Made by a program: the position numbers and the translations under genes. The notes beneath the pieces were generated by a model that was given only the letters and a program-made list of their open reading frames with translations, searched no databases and was not told the origin of the DNA. From the NCBI GenBank assembly GCA_050942875.1, contig JBMNOD010000016.1:1-53007 (forward strand): 53,007 nt of DNA. The letters are read 5' to 3'. Shown here piece after piece: positions 34,592-42,560 of the stretch. Within the stretch, counting starts at the first letter, position 1; every line of letters begins with the position of its first letter. The DNA is from JAAZAI01 sp050942875 (GTDB lineage: Bacteria > Verrucomicrobiota > Kiritimatiellia > RFP12 > UBA3636).

Positions 34592-36004
34592 TTAGAATCC
34601 GAAGTAGCGCTCGGCATTGTTGTAGCAGATGTCCTGGACCATGGCGCCGACGAGCGCAAAGTCGCGTGGAATGCGTCCTTCCTCGATGTCGGCGCCCAGC
34701 AGGTTGCAGAGGATGCGCCGGAAGTATTCGTGGCGCGTGTAGCTGAGGAAGGACCGGCTGTCGGTGAGCATGCCGACGAAGCGGCTCAGCAGGCCCGTCT
34801 GCGAGAGGGCTTCCATCTGCCGCTCCATGCCGTCCTGCTGGTCGTTGAACCACCAGCCGCTGCCGAACTGCATCTTGCCGGGCATGGGCGCGCGCTGGAA
34901 GTTGCCGATCATCGAGGCGACGACCTCGTTGTCGGACGGGTTGAGGGTGTAGACGATCGTGCGCGGCAGCTTGTCTTCGCGGTCGAGCCCGTCGAAGAGC
35001 CGTCCGAGCGCCACGGCCGAGGGCCAGTCGCCAACGCTGTCGCAGCCGATGTCGGGGCCGAGCGCCTTGAAGAGGCGGCTGTTGTTGTTGCGCAGGGCAT
35101 TGTAGTGGATCTGCCATGTCCAGTCGCTTTCTGCGTCCATTGCGCCGCAGACGAGCAGCATGTGCGACTTGAACTGGACGGCTTCTTCGGGCGTGGCCGT
35201 TGCGCCGCCGCGCACCTTGGCGAAGATGCGTTTGGCGTCCGCTTCGCCGCAGGGCTCGGCGACGACGGCGCCGAGTCCGTAGTCCGAGAGGCGGCAGCCG
35301 TGGGCGCCGAAGAAGTTGTGGCGCTTCTTGAGGGCGAGGACAAAGTCGTCGAAGGTCGAGATCGAGACGTTTGCCGCCGCTTCGAGGCGGTCGATCCAGG
35401 CGTTCCACGCCGCGCCGCCTTCGATGGCCAGGCCTTTGTCGGGTCGCCAGGTGGGGCGCACCTGGACGTCGAACGAGGAGTCCGCCGAGATGGCGGCGTG
35501 GTGCTCGAGCGAATCGACCGGGTCGTCGGTGGTGCAGACGACCTTGACCTTGCTTGCCTTCATGAGCCCGCGTGCGGAGAAGTCCGGCTCTTTCATGCGT
35601 TCGGCGGCGCGATCCCAGATTTCCTGCGCGGTGTCGCCGGAGAGGAGGATGTCGTCGATGCCGAAGTAGCGGGCCAGCTCGAGGTGGCACCAGTGGTACA
35701 TGGGGTTGCGCAGCATGTACGGCACGGCTTCCGCGAACTTCTGGAACTTCTCGCGATCCGGCGCGTCGCCCGTGATGAAGCGCTCCTCGACGCCGTTGGC
35801 GCGCATCAGGCGCCATTTGTAGTGGTCGCCGCCGAGCCAGATCTGGGCGAGGTTGTCCCAGCGGGCGTCCTCGGCGATTTGGGCGGGCGGGAGGTGGCAA
35901 TGGTAGTCGATGATCGGCATCGCGGCCGCGTACTCGTGGTAGAGCGTCTTCGCGGCGTCGTTTTGCAGCATGAAATCGTCAGCGATCAGCGGTTGGGATG
36001 ACAT
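34592..36004 (-). CDS. uxaC: glucuronate isomerase
   Basis: 470 residues, the standard length. It converts D-glucuronate to D-fructuronate (and D-galacturonate to D-tagaturonate) in hexuronate breakdown. MPIIDYHCHLPPAQIAED (metal-binding HxH), NPMYHWCHLELARYFGI, VVCTTDDPVDSLEHH, DYGLGAVVAEPCGEADAKRI and LTDSRSFLSYTRHEYFRRIL are family blocks of this amidohydrolase-superfamily enzyme. The ATG at 36004 follows a leader with TTTCAAA heptamers. No uronate transporter or mannonate dehydratase is adjacent; the divergent TIM-barrel isomerase may belong to the same pathway. Confidence 0.97.
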   Translation of the reverse strand: MSSQPLIADDFMLQNDAAKTLYHEYAAAMPIIDYHCHLPPAQIAEDARWDNLAQIWLGGDHYKWRLMRANGVEERFITGDAPDREKFQKFAEAVPYMLRNPMYHWCHLELARYFGIDDILLSGDTAQEIWDRAAERMKEPDFSARGLMKASKVKVVCTTDDPVDSLEHHAAISADSSFDVQVRPTWRPDKGLAIEGGAAWNAWIDRLEAAANVSISTFDDFVLALKKRHNFFGAHGCRLSDYGLGAVVAEPCGEADAKRIFAKVRGGATATPEEAVQFKSHMLLVCGAMDAESDWTWQIHYNALRNNNSRLFKALGPDIGCDSVGDWPSAVALGRLFDGLDREDKLPRTIVYTLNPSDNEVVASMIGNFQRAPMPGKMQFGSGWWFNDQQDGMERQMEALSQTGLLSRFVGMLTDSRSFLSYTRHEYFRRILCNLLGADIEEGRIPRDFALVGAMVQDICYNNAERYFGF

Positions 36005-36111
36005 GGGATGGCCTTTGTTGAGATTCAGGATTTGAAATTTGAAATTGGAGGCTTGGAGGCGACGTCCGTTTGGATTGTTTGGGCAATGCTCTTCAATTGA
36101 AAAGCGTCGTC

Positions 36112-36140
36112 ATTCTACCACACCCCGTTCTTGGCAACAA
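36112..36140 (-). promoter_or_regulatory. promoter for uxaC
   Basis: Minus-strand TTGTTG (36140..36135) and TAGAAT (36117..36112), with a 17-base spacer. It starts back to back with the promoter at 36171-36199; the 30 bases between them could hold a shared control site. Confidence 0.6.
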
Positions 36141-36170
36141 GCTTGTTGACGCGTGTTGAATCCTTCCTGC

Positions 36171-36199
36171 TTGCGCTTTTGCTGGCTGGCGGTTATACT
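36171..36199 (+). promoter_or_regulatory. promoter for the sugar isomerase at 36263
   Basis: TTGCGC (36171-36176) and TATACT (36194-36199), 17-base spacer, about 57 bases of leader before the ATG. Confidence 0.6.
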
Positions 36200-36262
36200 A
36201 AACCGCATTCAGAGAGCCGGAGCATTCGCTCATGGCCAGGACTTAAATTCAAGGAGCGCAAG

Positions 36263-37255
36263 ATGGCACGTAAGGTTACGATTTTTACTGGACAGTGGGC
36301 GGATCTTCCTTTGGCGGAGCTCGCCCCGATGATGAAGTCATTCGGCTACGATGGTCTCGAATTGGCCACCTGGGGCGATCATTTCGACATCGACAAGGCC
36401 GTCAAGAGCAAGGCGTATTGCGAAGACAAGCGCGCCTTCCTCGCCGACCATGGCCTCGACTGCTTCGCCATCTCCAACCACATGTCGGGTCAGCTCACCT
36501 GCGACCGCCTCGACGAGCGCCATGCGCCGTTTGCGCCCGCCAAGTACAAGGACGACTACAAGGGCATGGCCAAATGGGCCGCCAAGCATCAAATCGCCGC
36601 CGCCAAGGCCGCCGCCAACTTCGGCGTGAAGGTCGTGACGTCCTTCACCGGTTCGCCCATCTGGCACCTGCTGTACTCGTTCCCGCCCATGCTTCCCGGG
36701 ATGATCGAGAAGGGCTTCAAGCAATTCGCGAAGACGATGCTTCCGATTCTCGACGCCTTCGCGGAAAACGGCGTCAAGTTCGCCCTTGAGGTGCATCCCA
36801 CGGAGATCGCCTTCGACATCGCCTCCGCCCAGCGCGCGCTGGAGGCCGTCGACAACCATCCCGCGTTCGGGTTCAACTACGACCCCTCGCACTTTGGCTA
36901 CCAGGGCGTCGACTACGTCAAGTTCCTCTACCTGTTCAAGGATCGGATCTTCCACGTCCACATCAAGGACGCCTGGTGGGGCAAGGGCGACGGCACGGTC
37001 GGCGTCTTCGGCGGCCACACCGAGTTTGCCGATCCGCGCCGGTTCTGGGACTTCCGTTCGCCGGGCCATGGCGACATCGACTTCGAGCGCATCATCGTTG
37101 CGCTCAACGACATCAACTACACGGGCCCGCTTTCGGTCGAATGGGAGGACTCCCGCATGGATCGCCTCCATGGCGCGAAGGAAGCCGCCGCGTTCGTCCG
37201 CAAGATCGACTTCGAGCGCAGCGCCATCGCCTTCGACGCGCAGTTCGCGAACTGA
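36263..37255 (+). CDS. sugar phosphate isomerase/epimerase, xylose isomerase-like TIM barrel
   Basis: 330 residues. ATG 36263 has AAGGAG six bases upstream, so the longer upstream frame is not used. TIM-barrel metal ligands of the AP_endonuc_2 family are visible: FALEVHPTEIAFD (Glu), GFNYDPSHFGY (Asp and His), FHVHIKDAWWG (His) and LSVEWEDSRM (Glu). YDGLELATWGDHFDIDKA is the N-terminal barrel start. Proteins of this type isomerise or dehydrate sugars and inositols. It is divergent from uxaC with back-to-back promoters, so a part in uronate or related sugar use is likely but unproven. Confidence 0.88.
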   Translation: MARKVTIFTGQWADLPLAELAPMMKSFGYDGLELATWGDHFDIDKAVKSKAYCEDKRAFLADHGLDCFAISNHMSGQLTCDRLDERHAPFAPAKYKDDYKGMAKWAAKHQIAAAKAAANFGVKVVTSFTGSPIWHLLYSFPPMLPGMIEKGFKQFAKTMLPILDAFAENGVKFALEVHPTEIAFDIASAQRALEAVDNHPAFGFNYDPSHFGYQGVDYVKFLYLFKDRIFHVHIKDAWWGKGDGTVGVFGGHTEFADPRRFWDFRSPGHGDIDFERIIVALNDINYTGPLSVEWEDSRMDRLHGAKEAAAFVRKIDFERSAIAFDAQFAN

Positions 37256-37300
37256 ATCCTTTAGAACCAAGGCTCGGGGCAGTCTATTCGTTCTGCAGTG

Positions 37301-37332
37301 ATTGACCAGTGTAATTATTGACCAGTGTAATT
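37301..37332. repeat. perfect tandem duplication of a 16-mer
   Basis: ATTGACCAGTGTAATT occurs twice in a row. It lies between the isomerase stop and the restriction-modification island, and may mark its left edge. A second short repeat, CAAGTTAGG twice, lies at about 37425-37442. Confidence 0.8.
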
Positions 37333-37478
37333 AGAGAAGAGGCTTAGCCGTCAAGGTTGCATGAACCCAGACGACGGGCGCCACATCGATATGGTTGCCA
37401 CGGATCTCCTTCACTTTGACTTAGCAAGTTAGGCAAGTTAGGGTAGAAAGAGGCCCACATCGTCAACGGAGAACAAGG

Positions 37479-38324
37479 ATGAAAAGAAATCGTTTGGTTA
37501 TGCCGATTGTAAAATGGGTCGGTGGGAAACGACAGCTCTTGGATCGTTTGAGACCGCTTCTTCCAGGAACGCGGTTTAAAGTCTACTGCGAGCCGTTTTT
37601 GGGCGGAGGCGCCATGCTGTTTGATTTGCAGCCCAAACGAGCTATAGTTAACGATGTGAACGAAGATCTGATCAACATGTATGAGGTGGTTCGCGATCAA
37701 GTGGAAGAACTCATTGAAGAGCTGGCCAAGCATCCGAATGACGCCGATCACTTCTACGCAGTACGGGATTGGGATCGCGACAAAGAAAAGTATGCTCGAT
37801 TAAGCAATCTGAAAAAAGCGGCGCGCTTAATCTATCTCAACAAGACTTGTTACAACGGTCTTTTCCGGGTCAACAATGCAGGAGAATTTAATACGCCCTT
37901 CGGGTACTATAAAAACCCAAACATTGTAAACGCCCCCACGCTGAAAGCGGTAAGCAACTATTTTCAGTCGGCTGAAGTACAGTTTTCAAATCGCGACTAT
38001 GCCGATGTGCTGTCAGAAATTCCTCGTGGAGCTTTCGTTTACCTGGATCCGCCCTATGATCCCGTATCGAATTCGGCGAACTTCACAGGTTATGCAGCGG
38101 GCGGGTTCTCACGTGAAGATCAAATTCGTCTTCGCGAGTGCTGTGATGACTTGGATCGAAGGGGAGTTAATTTTATGCTATCGAATTCGGAAACCGATTT
38201 CATCAAGGAGCAGTATGGCAATAAAAAATATGACATCTCCATCGTCATGGCACAGCGAGCGGTCAACTCGAATGCGTCGGGGCGGGGGGCGGTTAGAGAA
38301 GTGGTTGTGAGGAACTATGTGTAG
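37479..38324 (+). CDS. dam: DNA adenine methyltransferase (Dam/DpnII type, probably GATC)
   Basis: 281 residues. The order of motifs is that of alpha-class N6-adenine methylases: KWVGGKRQLLDRLRPLLP (target/SAM region), YCEPFLGGGAMLFDLQP (motif I FxGxG-like), RLIYLNKTCYNGLFRVN, NTPFGYYKNP and FVYLDPPYDPVS (catalytic DPPY). The closest known relatives by pattern are Dam and M.DpnIIA, which methylate the A of GATC. GGAG seven bases before the ATG. It overlaps the nuclease gene by eight bases. Base composition is clearly lower in GC than the flanks, a sign of acquisition. Confidence 0.93.
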   Translation: MKRNRLVMPIVKWVGGKRQLLDRLRPLLPGTRFKVYCEPFLGGGAMLFDLQPKRAIVNDVNEDLINMYEVVRDQVEELIEELAKHPNDADHFYAVRDWDRDKEKYARLSNLKKAARLIYLNKTCYNGLFRVNNAGEFNTPFGYYKNPNIVNAPTLKAVSNYFQSAEVQFSNRDYADVLSEIPRGAFVYLDPPYDPVSNSANFTGYAAGGFSREDQIRLRECCDDLDRRGVNFMLSNSETDFIKEQYGNKKYDISIVMAQRAVNSNASGRGAVREVVVRNYV

Positions 38325-39612
38325 GCAATTTGAAACCAAAAACGACAAATCTTGGAACGATCTGTTTGAAAAATATGACATTCTCCAAAAGATTGACACT
38401 GACGGAGAATTTACCATTTCAGCTTCGAAAATCAAGGAATTTCGAGAGCCGCGGCTGATGACCAAATTCGATCACGAAATCAACCGACCTCGCGTGTTCT
38501 CGGAAAACGATCTCTCTATTCTGCCCATCTCGCGTGGCGATTATATCATATCCCAATTCACGGCCTATCAGCCGCTTGTTGCGCTTAGCGACCCAATCCA
38601 ACAGGTGGCATTGCCGGAGCATCTTCAGAGCCTGAACGCCCGCGCTGTGACTAGTGAGACAATAGCGGTAAACTGCGCTTTGGCGTCTGGGATCTTTTCG
38701 CATTTTCTCGGAGAGGAACAGCTCGACGCCACCGTGTCGGGGCGCATGGGTTCTGGCGTTTTCGATTTCGGGATACACAACTTGAGGCGAGGTGGTGTTT
38801 CTTCCATTCGCGTTGATAATGCCCAGATCGAAATCGATGCTGCGTTTGAGGGGATTGATTCGCTAGCCTTGATAGAGGCAAAAAGGGACTTGTCGGACGA
38901 CTTCATCATCCGTCAGCTTTACTATCCATATCGGACGTGGCAAGAGCGGGTGACAAAGAAGGTTCGCCCGGTATTCTTTGTTTATTCAAATGGAGTCTAT
39001 AACCTCTATGAATACGAATTCCAAAGTACAGACGAGTACAATTCGCTCGTTTTGATTAAGCACGCCCGCTATTCAATCGAAGAGGACATGTCTATAACGC
39101 TGCCCGAATTACAGAGACTGGCTGCGGACACTTCGCCAGTGGACGAGCCAAAAATTCCGTTCCCTCAGGCCGATTCCTTTGAACGAGTGGTTAATGTCTG
39201 TGAACTCCTTGAATCTCAGGAGCTTGATCGTGACAACATTACGGATGGATATGCTTTTGACGTTCGTCAGACGAATTATTATACGGATGCGGCTCGATAT
39301 CTAGGGCTGGTAGAGAAGATGAAAATCGACAGGACTCCTGCGTATCGCTTAAGCAGGCAGGGGCGGTGCGTACTGAAGCTTAACTACAAGAATCGTCAGC
39401 TTGCTTTTTGCAAGTGCATCCTTCAGCATCGTGTTTTCCACAAGGTTTTCCTGCTTTGTTGCGAGCACGGGGAGATGCCGAGTAGAGACACTATTGTTCA
39501 AATTATGAAACAATCACAACTCTATAAAATCGAGTCTGACAGCACGTATTACCGTCGAGCATCAACTGTGAGCGGATGGGTTAATTGGATGCTGAAACTG
39601 GTTTCGGAGTGA
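38317..39612 (+). CDS. type II restriction endonuclease-like protein
   Basis: 431 residues. The nuclease centre reads NAQIEIDAAFEGIDSLALIE followed by AKRD, giving D174, E187 and K189 of a PD-(D/E)XK fold. FIIRQLYYPYRTWQERVTKK and RPVFFVYSNGVYNLYEYEF continue the fold, and a winged-helix-like C-terminal part (about 290-430, YYTDAARYLGLVEKM, AYRLSRQGR) may bind DNA. Large restriction enzymes with this layout are found next to Dam-like methylases, so cleavage at or near GATC is likely. GAGG five bases before ATG; the 8-base overlap with dam couples the pair. Confidence 0.85.
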   Translation: MCRQFETKNDKSWNDLFEKYDILQKIDTDGEFTISASKIKEFREPRLMTKFDHEINRPRVFSENDLSILPISRGDYIISQFTAYQPLVALSDPIQQVALPEHLQSLNARAVTSETIAVNCALASGIFSHFLGEEQLDATVSGRMGSGVFDFGIHNLRRGGVSSIRVDNAQIEIDAAFEGIDSLALIEAKRDLSDDFIIRQLYYPYRTWQERVTKKVRPVFFVYSNGVYNLYEYEFQSTDEYNSLVLIKHARYSIEEDMSITLPELQRLAADTSPVDEPKIPFPQADSFERVVNVCELLESQELDRDNITDGYAFDVRQTNYYTDAARYLGLVEKMKIDRTPAYRLSRQGRCVLKLNYKNRQLAFCKCILQHRVFHKVFLLCCEHGEMPSRDTIVQIMKQSQLYKIESDSTYYRRASTVSGWVNWMLKLVSE

Positions 39613-39677
39613 AGTGCAAAACAAGGTTTTAGATTAGGGATCCGAAGTTTGTAACTTGGAGGAACAGATCATGGCAT

Positions 39678-39902
39678 GTGAAAAAGGGCATTCAAAAATC
39701 CAGGACATTATGGCTGAACTTCCCTACGATCAAGGAGGGGTTTCGGCGAGGACAAAATTTAGAAGAGCGCCTTGACATTGGAGAGGTTCTTGACAGGTTG
39801 GACGAGAGCCAAGCGAAAGAACAGCGTCACAAAAGCCCCCATGCGGCTTTTGCGCGTGGCTATGAAGATGGGGTTAAGGATTATTACAAAAGAAAAAAGT
39901 GA
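39678..39902 (+). CDS. small hypothetical protein downstream of the restriction enzyme (start/frame uncertain)
   Basis: 74 residues from GTG 39678; the C-terminal half (LDIGEVLDRLDESQAKEQRH, then AFARGYEDGVKDYYKRKK) looks like real protein. Its N-terminus is doubtful. In the next frame an ATG at 39671 with GGAGG eight bases upstream opens MACEKGHSKIQDIMAELPYD, which stops at about 39775. A single-base shift near 39765-39770 would join the two into one protein of about 77 residues, so a frameshift or sequencing error is possible. No family is recognised. It could be a third component or regulator of the system. Confidence 0.45.
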   Translation: MKKGIQKSRTLWLNFPTIKEGFRRGQNLEERLDIGEVLDRLDESQAKEQRHKSPHAAFARGYEDGVKDYYKRKK

Positions 39903-39982
39903 TTACTCCTTACGACCAGTCGCGAAACGCTGATTTCACACTTTACCGTGGTGTTTGCATGAAGTTTGTCGGGCAATTGCCT

Positions 39983-40029
39983 CCCGCCAGCCAGTAGCCA
40001 GCGCAACGCGCCGGCTACTGGCTGGCGGG
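39983..40029. repeat. 17-bp perfect inverted repeat after the restriction island
   Basis: CCCGCCAGCCAGTAGCC and its exact complement are separated by 13 bases. There is no T-run. It may be a REP-like unit or the right edge of the island. Confidence 0.65.
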
Positions 40030-40101
40030 TTGCCAAGATCATGCCGTTAAGTGTCTTTATTCAGCCTGAGTGATAGGTGGGACAGGGCGCCGAATGTGCG
40101 C

Positions 40102-40125
40102 AAACGTTTGTGTGCCCGTGAGGGC
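40102..40125 (+). repeat. AAACGTTTG-AGGGC dispersed motif, copy 3
   Basis: AAACGTTTGTGTGCCCGTGA, then GGGC; compare 7284-7310 and 28794-28815. The 39903-40194 gap holds only this, the hairpins and a short CCCTGA repeat. Confidence 0.5.
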
Positions 40126-40162
40126 TGTAATAGGGTGTCTGAACCCTGACACCCTGAACCCT

Positions 40163-40195
40163 GCGCTGCGAGTCAACCCGGTTGACTCGCAGCGC
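40163..40195 (-). terminator. 33-base hairpin at the ribE stop
   Basis: GCGCTGCGAGTCAACC, one base, then its exact complement (16-bp stem), ending on the first base of the ribE TAG. No T-run follows in the minus direction. It may end or protect the ribD-ribE mRNA. Confidence 0.5.
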
Positions 40196-40842
40196 TAGAA
40201 CCCCGCCGCGAGCAGCTTGTCGAGCGTAAGGCTTGATCCGGTTGCCTGCTCGCTGGCGGCGAGCTTCTCGAGGTAGCGGGCGAGGATGTCCGTCTCCAGG
40301 TTGACGATGTCGCCGACCGAGCGCGCGCCGAGCGAGGTTTCCTGCCAGGTGGTGGGGATGATGCACACTTCAAATGCATCGGCCGCCGGGACGGCGCTGA
40401 CGGTCAGGCTGATGCCGTCGACCGCGATGGAGCCTTTGCGCACGATGTAGCGCGCTTCTTCGGGGCGGCAGCGGATGCGCACGAGATGGTCGCGCCCTTG
40501 CCGGGTGATTGCAAGGATTTCACCGGTGCCGTCAATATGGCCGGAAACGACATGGCCGCCCAGACGATCCGTCAGGCGCAGCGCCCGCTCCAGGTTCACG
40601 GGATCGCCCCGGCGCAAACGGCCCAGGTTTGTGCAATCAAGGGTCTCTTTCAGGACGTCCACGGAGAAACCATTGGACGAAATGCCCACGACGGTCAGGC
40701 ACGCGCCTTGAACGGCGACGCTTTCGCCTTTGATCAGCGGATCGTCGTCCCACGGTTCGCAGGCAATTTCCAGTACGGCCGCACCGGTGTCGCCGGCCAG
40801 CTTGACGAAGGCGCCTTTTTTCTGTACGAGCCCGGTGAACAT
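40195..40842 (-). CDS. ribE: riboflavin synthase (alpha chain type)
   Basis: 215 residues. Two tandem lumazine-binding barrels: MFTGLVQKKGAFVKL, GESVAVQGACLTVVGISSNG, VNLERALRLTDRLGGHVVSG HIDGTG in the first, and KGSIAVDGISLTV with the SLTV/LGAR blocks in the second. It makes riboflavin from two lumazines. The start at 40842 is the family-typical MFTG. It follows ribD after two bases. The gene for lumazine synthase and ribBA are not in the window. Confidence 0.96.
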   Translation of the reverse strand: MFTGLVQKKGAFVKLAGDTGAAVLEIACEPWDDDPLIKGESVAVQGACLTVVGISSNGFSVDVLKETLDCTNLGRLRRGDPVNLERALRLTDRLGGHVVSGHIDGTGEILAITRQGRDHLVRIRCRPEEARYIVRKGSIAVDGISLTVSAVPAADAFEVCIIPTTWQETSLGARSVGDIVNLETDILARYLEKLAASEQATGSSLTLDKLLAAGF

Positions 40843-40844
40843 CG

Positions 40845-42017
40845 TCAAGCGCCAAAGTTGCGCAACGCCCGAACGAGCAGGTCGTCTCCGCATCGGGTGG
40901 TTGACTCGATCCGGTACCGCGGTGCCGTCATGAGGTTGAAGGGATGCGCCCCGAACGCCCGGAGCGAATCGTGTCCCAGGACGATTGGCGCAACAAAGAG
41001 CAGCAGTTCATCGACCAGATCGCCCTTGACAAACGACGAGGCGAGTTTGGCGCCGCTTTCGCACAATACGCGCAGATAGCCTTCCTCGCCGAGGAAGTCG
41101 AGCAACGTGTTCAGGCAGGCGGGTCTTGTCGCGCCTTCTTTCGCGTTCCCGGATGCGGGATCAAAGGGCAATATGACAACATGCGCGCCGGTTTCGCTGA
41201 TTTGCCGGCAACGCTCCGATGAACAGGCTTCCGTTGTGAAGTAGATCGTCTGGCCGGCGTGCCCGTCCGTAAAGATTTTCGCATCGAGGGAGACGGATCC
41301 GGACGCGTCCACAACGCCGCGCATTCCCGGCAGCCCGCCGTCCATTGGCTCTTCGTCGCGCAACAGCGACGGATTGTCGGCGATGACTGTGCCGGCGCCG
41401 ACGAGGACGATGTCGGACTTGCGGCGCAGTGCCTTGACCTGGTCGCGCGATGCCGGGCCCGTGATCCACTTCGACTGTCCGGCGTGATCGGCGATCCCGC
41501 CGTCCAAGGATTGCGCCATTTTCAGCGTCACATAGGGTCGGGACTGGCTGACAAGCTTGAAGAACGGGGCCAGCATCGTCTGTGCTTCGGCGCGGCAGAC
41601 ACCGGTGACGACATCGACTCTGGCTTCCCAGAGTTCGTTGAAGCCGCGTCCCGCATGAATCGGATTCGGATCTTCGCATGCGGCAACGACGCGCTGGATT
41701 CCCGAACGGAGAATGGCCCTGGTGCAAGGCGGCGTGCGCCCTTGCGTACTGCACGGCTCAAGTGTGACGTAGAGCGTGGCGTCACTCAAATCCCAACCTG
41801 CGGCCGCTTCGATTGCGGCGGCTTCGGCATGCGCTCCGCCTGCGAAGGCATGGTACGCGCTGACGATCGGAACACCGTTTTTGACGATGACGCAACCGAC
41901 GGGCGGATTCGGGCGCGTGCCGCCTTCGCCCCGCTTTGCTTCGTCAAGCGCCATGCGCATCCAGTATTCGTCCTCGTAGCGCTCGCGTTTGCTTCTGATG
42001 TCTGAATGCGTCTGCAC
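40845..42017 (-). CDS. ribD: bifunctional riboflavin biosynthesis deaminase/reductase
   Basis: About 390 residues. The N-terminal deaminase has AGGAHAEAAAIEAA (HAE zinc site) and TLEPCSTQGRTPPCTRAIL (PCxxxxxxPPC). The reductase follows from about 145 (RPYVTLKMAQSLDGGIADHA, DIVLVGAGTVIADNPSL, LCESGAKLASSFVKG). It performs two middle steps of riboflavin synthesis. Start: family alignment needs a residue before DEYWMRMALDEA; GTG 42017 is the nearest codon that gives this, ATG 41960 would begin inside it, and an upstream TTG lies inside the tRNA. The mRNA probably comes from a transcript that also contains tRNA-Tyr. I saw no FMN riboswitch. Confidence 0.93.
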   Translation of the reverse strand: MQTHSDIRSKRERYEDEYWMRMALDEAKRGEGGTRPNPPVGCVIVKNGVPIVSAYHAFAGGAHAEAAAIEAAAGWDLSDATLYVTLEPCSTQGRTPPCTRAILRSGIQRVVAACEDPNPIHAGRGFNELWEARVDVVTGVCRAEAQTMLAPFFKLVSQSRPYVTLKMAQSLDGGIADHAGQSKWITGPASRDQVKALRRKSDIVLVGAGTVIADNPSLLRDEEPMDGGLPGMRGVVDASGSVSLDAKIFTDGHAGQTIYFTTEACSSERCRQISETGAHVVILPFDPASGNAKEGATRPACLNTLLDFLGEEGYLRVLCESGAKLASSFVKGDLVDELLLFVAPIVLGHDSLRAFGAHPFNLMTAPRYRIESTTRCGDDLLVRALRNFGA

Positions 42018-42030
42018 AGTTTTAAAAAAA

Positions 42031-42115
42031 TGGTGGTGGGTCAACGATTCGAACGTTGGAAGGCATCGCCAGCAGATTTACAGTCTGCCCCCGTTGGCCA
42101 CTTGGGTAACCCACC
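42031..42115 (-). tRNA. tRNA-Tyr (GUA)
   Basis: Acceptor GGTGGGT pairs with ACCCACC, followed by A73 and an encoded CCA (42033..42031). The anticodon loop contains CTGTAAA (GTA). The long variable arm is as expected for a class II tRNA. It lies 14 bases upstream of the ribD start on the same strand. Confidence 0.95.
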
Positions 42116-42276
42116 GAATGAAAAAACTCGTTTTACTATGCCATATTGCGCACGCGGCGTCAACTTTGATTTTTCGATGGCGACGATCCGGTGATAAGTC
42201 TAGGCATCGACCGTCGTTTTGTGGTAGAATGGCCCATATTGGAGACGCACATTCTGGATTCGATTTGGAGAACGTC

Positions 42277-42549
42277 ATGTTTGGCAAGAAGAAACGTCGC
42301 GGCAGCGCCTCGCCTGCAGCCTGTCTGCTCCCGCAGATCGAGGAGAATCTTCATCGACGCTACGGCACGCGTCGGCGGGATCCCACGTATCGCGACGGCG
42401 ATTCGCCCGGGAAGCTCTTCACCTACGTTTCCGCCGGCAACATCGAGAGGCCCGAGGACAATCCCGAACCTCAGACCGCCCGGTTTCGGAGCTCTCGCCC
42501 TGTGGTATTGCTGGCTGTGCTTCTCGTCTTAATCTGGTTTGCATGCTAA
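42277..42549 (+). CDS. small C-terminally anchored membrane protein
   Basis: 90 residues. ATG 42277 with GGAG seven bases upstream. The N-terminus is basic (MFGKKKRRGS), the middle charged and Arg/Pro-rich (NLHRRYGTRRRDPTYRDGDS), and the last ~15 residues are one hydrophobic segment (PVVLLAVLLVLIWFAC) ending in Cys. The soluble part would face the cytoplasm or be tail-anchored. A TAGAAT -10-like box lies about 45 bases upstream. The stop is followed 11 bases later by the isomerase start, so the two may be an operon. Not recognised. Confidence 0.6.
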   Translation: MFGKKKRRGSASPAACLLPQIEENLHRRYGTRRRDPTYRDGDSPGKLFTYVSAGNIERPEDNPEPQTARFRSSRPVVLLAVLLVLIWFAC

Positions 42550-42560
42550 AGGAGATTCAA

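Noticed and set aside
42018..42030. FMN riboswitch upstream of ribD
   Set aside because: The upstream sequence is tRNA-Tyr; there is no room for an RFN element and no conserved core.
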